A stretch of DNA of 10,406 nt from Actinomycetota bacterium. GTDB lineage: Bacteria > Actinomycetota > Actinomycetes > Nanopelagicales > Nanopelagicaceae. Positions 1 through 6,270 of the stretch are shown here, piece by piece. The notes beneath the pieces are model-generated. The model had not been told where the DNA came from and did not search any database. It worked only from the letters and a program-made list of their open reading frames with translations. The number at the start of each line of letters is the position of its first letter. The stretch's first letter is position 1. The position numbers and the translations under genes are program-made. Location: contig WLNN01000039.1 in NCBI GenBank assembly GCA_009699765.1, positions 1 to 10,406 on the forward strand, read 5' to 3'.

Positions 1-45
1 AGCAGCAACTAAGCAATACCCAACCCATTTAACGATTCTCTAGGT

Positions 46-86
46 CGCAGATGGGTGCCACTGGCAACAGTGAGCGCCCATCTGCG
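46..86 (+). promoter_or_regulatory. long GNRA-capped hairpin upstream of the surface-protein operon
   Basis: Bases 46-55 and 77-86 are perfect inverted repeats. The stem continues inward through a T-G pair, two G-C pairs, one bulged A (73) and five more pairs (59-63 with 68-72), closing on a GCAA loop (64-67). This gives 18 pairs in 41 nt. No T-run follows on either strand, so it is not a canonical intrinsic terminator. It ends 36 nt before the ATG at 123. All three + frames reach a stop before base 44, so an upstream gene may end there, but which frame is real cannot be told. No TANNNT box was found between the hairpin and the ATG. It could be a 5'-UTR or intercistronic stabilising or processing structure, or a U-less terminator of the upstream gene. 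Confidence 0.7.
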
Positions 87-122
87 CCGAAAGAGAAATG
101 TTGAATTTGTAGAAAGTAGAAA

Positions 123-770
123 ATGAACATATTGAAGCGGTACAAGAGTGATGACTTTGATGAGTCATTCGCTGACGACGCTGAATATGTCGAAGAGGGT
201 TCTTCTAAACCCTTCCTTGTGAAGGCAATAGCAATGATTTTGGCAGTTACCGGTATTGCATACGGTGCCAATATTGCACTTACTCCAAACGGTGGATCAA
301 AACTTGAATTCGCACAAGGATTCTTGGCAACAGCAGCTTGTGACACCCACGATGGAATTACTGTCATTCCTTATGCTGGCTATATCAATCAAGTTGGTAC
401 AGGTAAGTTCAGTCTCGATTCAGTAATTCTTGAAAACATCGATGCTACTTGCGTTGGTAAGGATTTCACCATCCAGGTTTATGCAGAGTCCGGAACAGCT
501 TTGACCGTCTCTGAATCTGCGACTTCAGCGGGAGGCGCTTCTTATACCCAATTTGATTTGGGTCACTTCTACTTCCAAGATTCAAATACCGTTGTATCTC
601 TAGATAACTCTTATATTGATTACGATCTTCTGACTGACACAAGTGCCGGTTCTACAGAATTTACCGATAACCAGTCTTCAATTAATATTGTTTTTGATCC
701 AGATAGAATACTTTCATTTGCGGATGCCACAGCTGTCCGCCGAATTACGATTCAGACTTCCAATCATTAG
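123..770 (+). CDS. exported beta-rich surface protein with SipW-type signal segment
   Basis: A 215-residue protein of unrecognised family. Residues 1-30 are an acidic cytosolic stretch (many D and E). One hydrophobic helix follows at about 31-48, ending in AYG, a plausible signal peptidase site before residue 49. The rest is Thr/Ser/Gly-rich and beta-like, with Cys73 and Cys110. A long charged n-region before a late signal helix is unlike a standard Sec signal and resembles substrates of SipW-type peptidases, one of which is encoded 2 nt downstream. Around the Cys pair it appears to share a domain with the end of the collagen-like protein (3048-3965). An in-frame TAG at 117-119 excludes a longer start. 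The upstream sequence carries a doubled 7-bp GTAGAAA but only a weak ribosome site. The likely role is a structural surface or fibre subunit. That is inference; a membrane-anchored sensor is an alternative. Confidence 0.8.
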   Translation: MNILKRYKSDDFDESFADDAEYVEEGSSKPFLVKAIAMILAVTGIAYGANIALTPNGGSKLEFAQGFLATAACDTHDGITVIPYAGYINQVGTGKFSLDSVILENIDATCVGKDFTIQVYAESGTALTVSESATSAGGASYTQFDLGHFYFQDSNTVVSLDNSYIDYDLLTDTSAGSTEFTDNQSSINIVFDPDRILSFADATAVRRITIQTSNH

Positions 771-772
771 CC

Positions 773-1465
773 ATGACTCAAGAGGCAACTCGTCGCCCAC
801 TCTTTGATGAAACATCTACCGAAGAGATTTGGGTTGAAGGCGCATCACAGTATGAAGATTCTAAAGTTTTAGTAACAATTTCAAATGCAAATGGTGAACG
901 TACGGTTTTAATAACGCCCTCAGAGATCACGCCAACGAAGCCAAAGATATTTGTGCAGGCACCTCCAGAGCGAATTGCAACTCCAGCTCAAGCGAGAAAT
1001 ACTAAAATTGGAAATACCTTTAAATATTTAGGTTACGCACTCAGTGCAATTTTGATTTCATTCTCAATCCTTTCAGCCTCCGGATTTGTTAAGGCGCGAA
1101 TCGTCTTAACTGGCTCAATGGCGCCAGCGATTAATACGGGAGATGTAGTTCTGCTCGCTCCCACGCCTCGTGCGCAACCAAAGGTCGGTGACATTGTTGC
1201 TTACACCGCTCGTCGATTTAGCGGTGAGCCTGTTGGAATCTTTACCCACCGCATTATTGCTGGAGATCCCATCAATGGATGGGTGATGAAAGGTGATTCA
1301 AACCCATCACCGGACGTTCAAAAACCTAAACCTGAAGATGTAAGTGGTGTGGTCTTCTTCATCATTCCTTGGATCGGTACTTTGATGACACCGAAGATGC
1401 TGATGATATTAATTCCTGTGGGAGTTGGAATTTGGCTCATTTTTGATACGTTGAGGAATGATTGA
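773..1465 (+). CDS. signal peptidase I, ER/SipW type
   Basis: A 230-residue membrane serine protease expected to cleave signal peptides on the outer face of the membrane. Residues 1-80 are a cytosolic extension not usual in the family. TM1 lies at about 83-105. The catalytic region follows: nucleophile Ser115 in TGSMAP, His159 in FTHR (replacing the lysine of LepB, hence the ER/archaeal/SipW class), and Asp175 in GDSN with Asp181 nearby. The conserved end of the beta-domain, DVSGVVFFIIPWIGTL, is at 189-204, and a second TM segment occupies about 207-226. The gene starts 2 nt after the upstream stop and overlaps the next start, so it belongs to the same operon. The neighbouring exported protein (123-770) is its most likely substrate; the collagen-like protein and the 1465-3051 product, with ordinary AxA-like signals, could be others. 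The class assignment is firm; the substrates are inferred. Confidence 0.93.
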   Translation: MTQEATRRPLFDETSTEEIWVEGASQYEDSKVLVTISNANGERTVLITPSEITPTKPKIFVQAPPERIATPAQARNTKIGNTFKYLGYALSAILISFSILSASGFVKARIVLTGSMAPAINTGDVVLLAPTPRAQPKVGDIVAYTARRFSGEPVGIFTHRIIAGDPINGWVMKGDSNPSPDVQKPKPEDVSGVVFFIIPWIGTLMTPKMLMILIPVGVGIWLIFDTLRND

Positions 1466-3051
1466 TGTTGCGCTCAATAAAGTTCAGCGCACTCATGTTG
1501 ATTGCGATTTTCACTCTTCCAACTGCTGCACAAGCTTTCGATATCCCACTTCTTACATGGGAACGCGGTCGCGCGCAGCAGGTAGTACTTGGGGGAGGGG
1601 CTTACACAAATTCATGGATTCTTACCTTAGAAGGAAATGGCGAAGATCCCCTTACTTTTACTTCGAGCGGGAAGAACGAAGCGGGTTATATTGTCTATTC
1701 ACTAGATGTGCCAAGTGACTTTCCAACTGGGTCTTATTCAATTGTTACTCGCGGAAAAGGATCTCCGCAAACAGTTGTAGCCGGTGTAAATATTATTGCT
1801 CAACAGACATATACCGTTGCTTATAACCTCTTTGATTTAACTTTAATTATTGCAACTTTTGTATTTATTACTGGAATCGTCTCAACTATCCGGGCTCGAA
1901 AGTATTTATTTATACCCTTTAGAAGCGCACAAATTCTCCCTCGTATGACAGATCCAATCTTCGAAATACCTGAGAGTTTCTGGAAGCGCTTAGAGAAAGC
2001 TCCTTATCGTCTGCGAACCAATGCGCTGCTCGCCTTAAAACCATCCCTTATGCGATTCTTGCTTATTCGTGAAGGTGAAGTAGCGCAGCGAGTTTCAAAT
2101 ACCTATTATGGGATCAGTCCAATTATCGGATTTATAGCTGGCGCAATAGCTGCTGTAGAGGTTTCAAGAAATCAAGGTCTCGCCTCAACCCCGATGACAA
2201 TATTTATTTTAGTACTCGTCTTTGCAATCTTCGATGCCCTCGCTGGATTAACCGCAACGTTAGGTTTTTGGGCTGCCCAGCTTCTTACTGGAAATATCAC
2301 CAGCGTTAGAGATGTTCTGATAGCTCTTGCAATCGGACTCGCGTGGGTTGGTCCATCACTCTTCGCGGCATTACTGCGCGAAACGATTAGCCGTGATTTT
2401 TCTAAGAGCAAACTCGAGGGTGAAGATCCAATCAAGTTCGTGGGTGTGATTGGTTCTAGCGTTGTTGGGGCCGGTGTTTTCTATCTCGGACAAGCTCTCG
2501 TAAATAGTGTCATTTACACGGAGCAACAACTGCGCTCAATTACTATAGTGCACGTCCTAATTGTCTTTGCGCTGTTAGCAATCCGCGGATTCACAGATGG
2601 AGTTATTCTAGAATCCAAGCGCGATGTAATTACGCGAGATGAATCCTTCTTCATCGCAAGAGTTAGCTCTCCGCTAACTGGATTAATCGTGCTTGCCTCC
2701 ATTTTCGCATTCGTTTACATCTGGACAGAATCCGCCGCTCGCTCGGCTTTCGTTGCAGTGCTATTTGCATTGCCATATCTACTTATATTTATTAAATTTA
2801 ACAAAGTCGGCGTTTTAAAGACTGAGCGCATTCAGAGAAACATCCTTTTAGAATCTGCACTCATCTCGTTGAGTACCTTCATCGCATTTCGTGAGATTTC
2901 CCAGAAGCCACTTTTGCTGGATCAGAGAGCCGGCCTATTACTGCTCCTAACGGCTGTAGCGCCGGTAATACATGCGATATATAGCTCAATCCATTCATCA
3001 AATGAGGAAAAGTTCTCATTTGATAAAAACTCAGAGATAATGCAACCATGA
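1465..3051 (+). CDS. polytopic membrane protein with secreted N-terminal domain, unknown function
   Basis: A 528-residue protein that I do not recognise. Residues 1-24 form a clear signal peptide ending AQA. A beta-rich extracytoplasmic domain of about 90 residues follows (25-117), then a TM helix at about 120-142. A basic cytosolic stretch of about 70 residues comes next, and then roughly eight further hydrophobic segments between about 215 and 505. The ATG at 1465 shares its A with the TGA of the signal peptidase gene (TGATG), with GAGG 8 nt upstream, so it is preferred over the TTG at 1462. It ends in an ATGA overlap with the collagen-like gene. Its place between the peptidase and a secreted collagen-like protein suggests a membrane platform for export, assembly or anchoring. 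That is inference; a transporter or sensor is equally possible from sequence alone. No catalytic motif was seen. Confidence 0.85.
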   Translation: MLRSIKFSALMLIAIFTLPTAAQAFDIPLLTWERGRAQQVVLGGGAYTNSWILTLEGNGEDPLTFTSSGKNEAGYIVYSLDVPSDFPTGSYSIVTRGKGSPQTVVAGVNIIAQQTYTVAYNLFDLTLIIATFVFITGIVSTIRARKYLFIPFRSAQILPRMTDPIFEIPESFWKRLEKAPYRLRTNALLALKPSLMRFLLIREGEVAQRVSNTYYGISPIIGFIAGAIAAVEVSRNQGLASTPMTIFILVLVFAIFDALAGLTATLGFWAAQLLTGNITSVRDVLIALAIGLAWVGPSLFAALLRETISRDFSKSKLEGEDPIKFVGVIGSSVVGAGVFYLGQALVNSVIYTEQQLRSITIVHVLIVFALLAIRGFTDGVILESKRDVITRDESFFIARVSSPLTGLIVLASIFAFVYIWTESAARSAFVAVLFALPYLLIFIKFNKVGVLKTERIQRNILLESALISLSTFIAFREISQKPLLLDQRAGLLLLLTAVAPVIHAIYSSIHSSNEEKFSFDKNSEIMQP

Positions 3052-3965
3052 AGAAGTTCGCGGTCGTTCTCCTCGTTCTCTCACTGACTCGTATCGGTGT
3101 TGCGTACGCGGATACAACAAACTCTTCAAACTCCCAGAATTATTTCTTCGGCGTAAAAAATGCTGCCGCAAATCTCAATCAAGTCCTTGCACTTTTAGTC
3201 GGCCCTCAAGGCGAACCGGGTGCTGCCGGTGTTGCGGGTAAAGACGGACTTATCGGAATGAATGGTAAAGATGGACTTCCTGGGGCACCTGGAGCTGTTG
3301 GAGAAACTGGTGCAACTGGCGCTGCAGGACCAGCGGGTGCAAGTGTCTTGGCTGTTGCATTTACTGGAGCTCAAGGGCCATGCCTAATAGGTGGAGTCAA
3401 ATTTACCGATGGCGCAGGCACCATCACATATACATGTAATGGAATCAATGGATCGAATGGTGCAAACGGCCGTGATGGAATTGACGGCAAAGACGGCACA
3501 GGCAGTGATGGAACATTGGGTTATGGTCAAGGTCAGGTAAATGTTGCTTCTTGTGAGGCAGATAAGCGACTCGTTATTGATTTCACGAGAGAGTTCGATG
3601 GAGATGACTTCACATTTAGATCAGTTTTAATTGGTGACCCAACATTTACAGTAGGAGATCCTGTGACTTCAAGTGGCGATATTAAGAATACTTGCGCCAA
3701 TAGAACTCTGTCAGTCTTCTTTAAAATTAATTCTGCGGATTTAATTCATAAGTTAGGCCACTATCTTCCTGGTGACATTATTAAATGTGATTATGTACTT
3801 CCTGGAGCAACCGGTTGGCCCACTACAAAATGGCAGTTCGTTCTGACACCAAGCAATACAACTTGTTCGACACGTGCAACCTCAACACGTGCAGCCTCTA
3901 CTGTGACCCTTGATGAGATCAGTACCGCGGATTACACAGATAAGATTGGAATTGAAATTGACTAA
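3048..3965 (+). CDS. secreted collagen-like protein
   Basis: A 305-residue secreted protein. Residues 1-21 are a signal peptide (VAYA then D). A short linker of helical character follows (about 35-51). Then come 16 uninterrupted Gly-X-Y triplets (52-99); a module of about 30 residues bounded by Cys112 and Cys130 (the GGVKFTDG and YTCNG motifs commonly found inside bacterial collagen-like proteins); seven more Gly-X-Y triplets (132-152); and a beta-rich C-terminal domain with Cys169, Cys216, Cys247 and Cys273. X and Y positions include P, K, D, E and R, as in bacterial triple helices. The C-terminal domain resembles the exported protein at 123-770. No LPXTG motif, C-terminal helix or lipobox was found, so attachment to the cell is unexplained. 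The start overlaps the previous stop (ATGA). It is probably a trimeric stalk or fibre component. Confidence 0.9.
   Translation: MKKFAVVLLVLSLTRIGVAYADTTNSSNSQNYFFGVKNAAANLNQVLALLVGPQGEPGAAGVAGKDGLIGMNGKDGLPGAPGAVGETGATGAAGPAGASVLAVAFTGAQGPCLIGGVKFTDGAGTITYTCNGINGSNGANGRDGIDGKDGTGSDGTLGYGQGQVNVASCEADKRLVIDFTREFDGDDFTFRSVLIGDPTFTVGDPVTSSGDIKNTCANRTLSVFFKINSADLIHKLGHYLPGDIIKCDYVLPGATGWPTTKWQFVLTPSNTTCSTRATSTRAASTVTLDEISTADYTDKIGIEID
3201..3344 (+). repeat. collagen Gly-X-Y coding repeat, 16 triplets
   Basis: Sixteen consecutive GGN-N3-N3 triplets encode Gly at every third residue from 52 to 97 of the collagen-like protein. Codons for X and Y vary, so this is a protein repeat rather than a recent DNA tandem duplication. 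Confidence 0.95.
3441..3503 (+). repeat. second collagen Gly-X-Y block, 7 triplets
   Basis: Glycines at residues 132 to 150 in steps of three, rich in Asn and Asp at X and Y. It is separated from the first block by the Cys112-Cys130 module. Confidence 0.85.
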
Positions 3966-4602
3966 TTCTGAGAATGAGAAGAATGGTGCAAAGGTCTCTA
4001 AGCTGCCATTGCCTATCACCGATTCAACTCTCGTAATTGACTTGCCTGATGGTCAGAAGATTGTGATTGGAAAGATGACCCAGGGGAGCGTTATTGAGGT
4101 TGCAACTTGGCGTGGTGTTGGTCGCCCAGATAGTCGAACAAGTCGGTTAATGCTCGGCGTGGGTACCGGAAATGTAAATGAAGATGCAGATTCTGCATCA
4201 GAGCAAACCAATTCACCACAACCTGCTGGGAGGAAAAAGCCTCAGGGATTTGCTGGATATATTTCAGCGGCACAAGCATCTTTGAAGCGCCTCTCAACAG
4301 TTGATTGGTCCGCGACTTTCAAAGGCTTAATTGCACCGATTGCGTCGAAACTAAACGCGAGAAAATCAGAATCCTCAAAGTCCACAAGTGATGCACCAGT
4401 AAGTGCTTCCGTTATCCCTGCAGTAAAGGTCTCTCCAATTTCAGAGAACGCGGATATAGAGGCATGGCTAAACAAGATCACCGAGAAGGCAACACGCGAG
4501 ACTTCAAAGGCTCGCACTGCATCTCCCGCAAAAAATCCCGCGAAGAAGAGTGCCGTTACAAAAAAGGCGGCGCCTAAGTCCGTCAATAAGCGGAAGGCGT
4601 AG
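3958..4602 (+). CDS. cytosolic protein with Lys/Ala-rich tail, unknown function
   Basis: About 214 residues with no signal peptide or TM helix and no recognised family. Residues about 20-70 read as a small beta-domain (alternating hydrophobics, PDGQKIVIG, WRGVGRPDSRTSR). A low-complexity linker follows, then a partly helical middle (about 95-135). From about 180 the tail is rich in Lys, Ala, Ser and Pro, resembling histone H1-like or nucleic-acid-binding tails. Start choice is uncertain. The reading frame is open back to ATG 3913, which would overlap the collagen gene by 53 nt and has no ribosome site. TTG at 3958 gives an 8-nt overlap with GGA 7 nt upstream and is preferred; TTG at 3946 or 3952 is possible. 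It is the last gene of the tight operon, so a cytosolic partner of the membrane machinery is plausible but unproven. Confidence 0.75.
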   Translation: MTNSENEKNGAKVSKLPLPITDSTLVIDLPDGQKIVIGKMTQGSVIEVATWRGVGRPDSRTSRLMLGVGTGNVNEDADSASEQTNSPQPAGRKKPQGFAGYISAAQASLKRLSTVDWSATFKGLIAPIASKLNARKSESSKSTSDAPVSASVIPAVKVSPISENADIEAWLNKITEKATRETSKARTASPAKNPAKKSAVTKKAAPKSVNKRKA

Positions 4603-4604
4603 GT

Positions 4605-4616
4605 TAGACTTTCCCA
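4605..4616 (+). promoter_or_regulatory. leaderless promoter (-10 box TAGACT)
   Basis: TAGACT at 4605-4610 lies exactly 6 nt before the ATG at 4617, with no ribosome binding site between. This places the expected transcription start on the A of the start codon. It follows directly after the TAG stop of the previous gene. No convincing -35 box. Confidence 0.65.
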
Positions 4617-4958
4617 ATGAAGACAAAGTTAATTGCTGCGCTTGCAGTTCTAGTGGTTCTCTTTGCCCTCGGATTTAGAATCGGGCACCCTCAGGATGGC
4701 CTCGAAAGCGCAATGGGATCAGCTAAGTCGAGTCTCGTGATTTATAAGCATTCAGGTTCGTACTCTATTGGCCAAAAGGTTGTTGTTGATGTCGCTGGTC
4801 AGGGCATGGAGACCGGAGTTATCAAGTCTGCCTCAACGGAGAGCGTTGATGTTGATACAAGGGCAGCTTTTATCCGAGTAAATCAGAAGGATGTGCGCGG
4901 CAAACTTATTGTCGTAATCCCATTCTTTGGATACATCTTTAGCGTAGTCGGTCTATAA
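4617..4958 (+). CDS. small membrane protein resembling a non-catalytic signal peptidase domain
   Basis: 113 residues. One N-terminal membrane helix or uncleaved signal anchor (about 5-22) is followed by a beta-rich outer domain. SIGQKVVVDV (50-59) parallels the VGDIV strand of the signal peptidase at 773-1465. DVRGKLIVVIPFFGYI (92-107) parallels that enzyme's DVSGVVFFIIPWIGTL and the conserved last box of the S26 family. The catalytic Ser-Met, His-Arg and GDSN motifs are absent, and the whole protein is about half the enzyme's length. The likeness rests on these two boxes and was judged by eye. It might be a regulatory or substrate-binding partner of the peptidase, or an unrelated small beta-barrel. 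It is transcribed from its own leaderless promoter, separately from the preceding operon, and meets the - strand pair tail to tail. Confidence 0.75.
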   Translation: MKTKLIAALAVLVVLFALGFRIGHPQDGLESAMGSAKSSLVIYKHSGSYSIGQKVVVDVAGQGMETGVIKSASTESVDVDTRAAFIRVNQKDVRGKLIVVIPFFGYIFSVVGL

Positions 4959-4961
4959 ATA

Positions 4962-4982
4962 ACTTTCGATTACGGAGAAAGT
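4962..4982. terminator. weak inverted repeat between convergent genes
   Basis: ACTTTC (4962-4967) and GAAAGT (4977-4982) are inverted with a 9-nt loop, spanning the convergent gene ends and overlapping the stop of the - strand gene. The stem is short and AT-rich with no T-run, so terminator function is only a possibility. Confidence 0.25.
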
Positions 4983-5449
4983 GTAAGGCGCAGAACAATC
5001 TGATTTGGCTTTAATAACTTGCTCGATCCCAAATCGACCTTTGCGCTCGAGAAATAAGCTATCTGTGCTTTTGTAATTTGAGCGCTAAATAATAATGCCC
5101 GAAACTGTCCCTCTTGATCTGTTTCAGTATTTTTATCAAATCCGCCGACAATTTTTGCAAATAGAACCTTTGAATTGCGGGGAAGTCGTTCGCCAGCAAT
5201 AAAGCCATCAATATCTTTTTTGATCTGCGCTGCATCAAAAGATTCATAGGCAATGTTGAGTCCCTTGACGTAGTTTCCGCCAGCGATATTTCCGATATTT
5301 CCAGTTCCAGTAAGTCCACCTCCAAGAGATGGCACAAAAGAAATTGTTGCCAAGAAGATCACCATCAAGGCCAGAAAAGAGTCAGCAAAGAGCCAACCGC
5401 CTTGATGTGTTGAATCTTCTTCTTCTATTTCTTCGCGTACTTTACGCAC
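4970..5449 (-). CDS. MotB/ZorB-like small membrane protein with reduced OmpA-like tail
   Basis: 159 residues. An acidic cytosolic N-terminus is followed by one TM helix (about 19-40). GGW (17-19), Ala22-Asp23 and a hydrophobic helix with Met29 recall the MotB, ZorB and ExbD-like stator helix, in which an Asp at this place carries the proton. A Gly-rich linker (43-58) leads to an outer domain of about 95 residues. There, AKIVGGFDKN (98-107), followed by a helix with repeated Ala and Gln, looks like part of an OmpA-type peptidoglycan-binding fold, but the classical NxxLSxxRA signature is not intact. The start is GTG at 5449, inside the 3' end of the upstream gene (8-nt overlap), so translation is coupled. 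The family link is a resemblance seen by eye. It may instead be an unrelated single-pass protein. Confidence 0.8.
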   Translation of the reverse strand: MRKVREEIEEEDSTHQGGWLFADSFLALMVIFLATISFVPSLGGGLTGTGNIGNIAGGNYVKGLNIAYESFDAAQIKKDIDGFIAGERLPRNSKVLFAKIVGGFDKNTETDQEGQFRALLFSAQITKAQIAYFSSAKVDLGSSKLLKPNQIVLRLTLSP

Positions 5450-6146
5450 GAGGTAACTTTCGTGCTGCCTTATCTATTTCACGTGAGGCGCTTTCAAGCT
5501 TCTGTGATGCCGCTACCAATCGCGATACTGATCCGGCCAGGCTGGCATTCATCGTGACATTAGTGATTTTCTTCTTATCATCAAGTGCGGTGCGGATTTC
5601 AATGGCTAATGCGGTGCGTTCGCGATCGATTGCATTCTCTGTTGAGCGCTGCAATGTGCGGACCTTATGGCCGGCTTGTGAAACGTAGAGAGTAAGCACA
5701 ATTACGATGAGGACGATTACAAAGTCCAATCTCGCGACATTTCCAATTTTCCACTCTTCGCCCAAAATATCGTAACCGTTCTGCCAGAAATCAAGAAAGT
5801 TGACTACATCTGTGCCATTTTCCTTGATGTATTGCGAGAATCCAGTTGTCGCTGCGCTAACTGCAGCCCAGGTAAGTGCAACGGGTGCAAAGACGAGTAC
5901 ATTTCGAATAACTGTAAGGATTCGGACAAGTCTGGCAGAAGCTAAACCAACATTTGCATCTGGATGAGGTAAGTACTCCATCGGATCCATCTCTGCAAAT
6001 ATATGTAGATCCTTCTTCTCTTCAATAGCTTGCGCTAGACCGCTGAGGTATGGATCAGATTGGAGGTTGTAGGCAGATACCCACCGATAGATACGTGTTG
6101 CCAAGATATCAACCGCTTGTGGCTTACGCGGCTTACGTGCTGCCAT
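5442..6146 (-). CDS. two-TM membrane protein with C-terminal coiled coil, unknown function
   Basis: 234 residues, family not recognised. A basic N-terminus (AARKPRKP) begins a cytosolic region of about 80 residues. TM1 lies at about 82-103 (FAPVALTWAAVSAA). A short outer loop with FLDFWQNG (117-124) follows, then TM2 at about 140-157. A cytosolic C-terminus of about 75 residues carries heptad-like helices, probably coiled coil, at about 162-190 and 205-230. ATG 6146 is chosen over TTG 6170 because AAGGAG stands 7 nt before it. The next gene, encoding the MotB-like protein, overlaps its end by 8 nt, so the two products probably form a complex. Two TMs with a cytosolic coil is not the four-TM layout of MotA or ZorA, so a rotary or stator role is only a conjecture. 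Confidence 0.85.
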   Translation of the reverse strand: MAARKPRKPQAVDILATRIYRWVSAYNLQSDPYLSGLAQAIEEKKDLHIFAEMDPMEYLPHPDANVGLASARLVRILTVIRNVLVFAPVALTWAAVSAATTGFSQYIKENGTDVVNFLDFWQNGYDILGEEWKIGNVARLDFVIVLIVIVLTLYVSQAGHKVRTLQRSTENAIDRERTALAIEIRTALDDKKKITNVTMNASLAGSVSRLVAASQKLESASREIDKAARKLPRA

Positions 6147-6153
6147 CGTGGTT

Positions 6154-6159
6154 CTCCTT
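6154..6159 (-). promoter_or_regulatory. strong ribosome binding site AAGGAG
   Basis: On the - strand AAGGAG lies 7 nt before ATG 6146. This fixes the start of the two-TM gene against the TTG at 6170. It is the strongest such site noticed in the window, whose other monocistronic-looking genes appear leaderless. Confidence 0.8.
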
Positions 6160-6169
6160 ATATTCCTCA

Positions 6170-6191
6170 AGATTAAATTTCCCCGAGATTA
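6170..6191 (-). promoter_or_regulatory. possible -10 boxes of the two-TM / MotB-like operon
   Basis: The hexamer TAATCT occurs twice on the - strand (6186-6191 and 6170-6175), upstream of the ribosome site. Either fits a TANNNT -10 box with a short leader. No convincing -35 element stands at 16-18 nt. Confidence 0.3.
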
Positions 6192-6258
6192 GATTCCGAG
6201 TGAAGTCGACCTCTTGACCCCAACAGCGAGTCTAATGCAGAGGAAAGGAAAGAATCGA

Positions 6259-6270
6259 TACTCTCGCCCG
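6259..6270 (+). promoter_or_regulatory. leaderless promoter (-10 box TACTCT)
   Basis: TACTCT at 6259-6264 is followed by 6 nt and ATG 6271, with no ribosome site directly before the ATG. This decides the start: the longer frame from TTG 6214 would bury the signal peptide behind about 19 extra residues. Confidence 0.65.

Noticed and set aside
46..86. Canonical intrinsic terminator
   Set aside because: The hairpin is strong but has no T-run on either strand, so it is kept as an unexplained structure instead.
1458..1718. 86-codon frame starting at ATG 1458
   Set aside because: It overlaps the 528-residue membrane protein in another frame and its translation shows no domain-like character.
3862..3900. 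Short direct repeat ACACGTGCA ... ACACGTGCA as a possible regulatory site
   Set aside because: It lies inside the collagen-like gene and encodes a low-complexity STRA(T/A)STRAAS stretch; a coding explanation is enough.
4970..6146. Full Zorya-type defence system
   Set aside because: Only a ZorB/MotB-like helix is visible. The partner lacks a ZorA/MotA four-TM layout, and no ZorC, ZorD or ZorE gene is adjacent.
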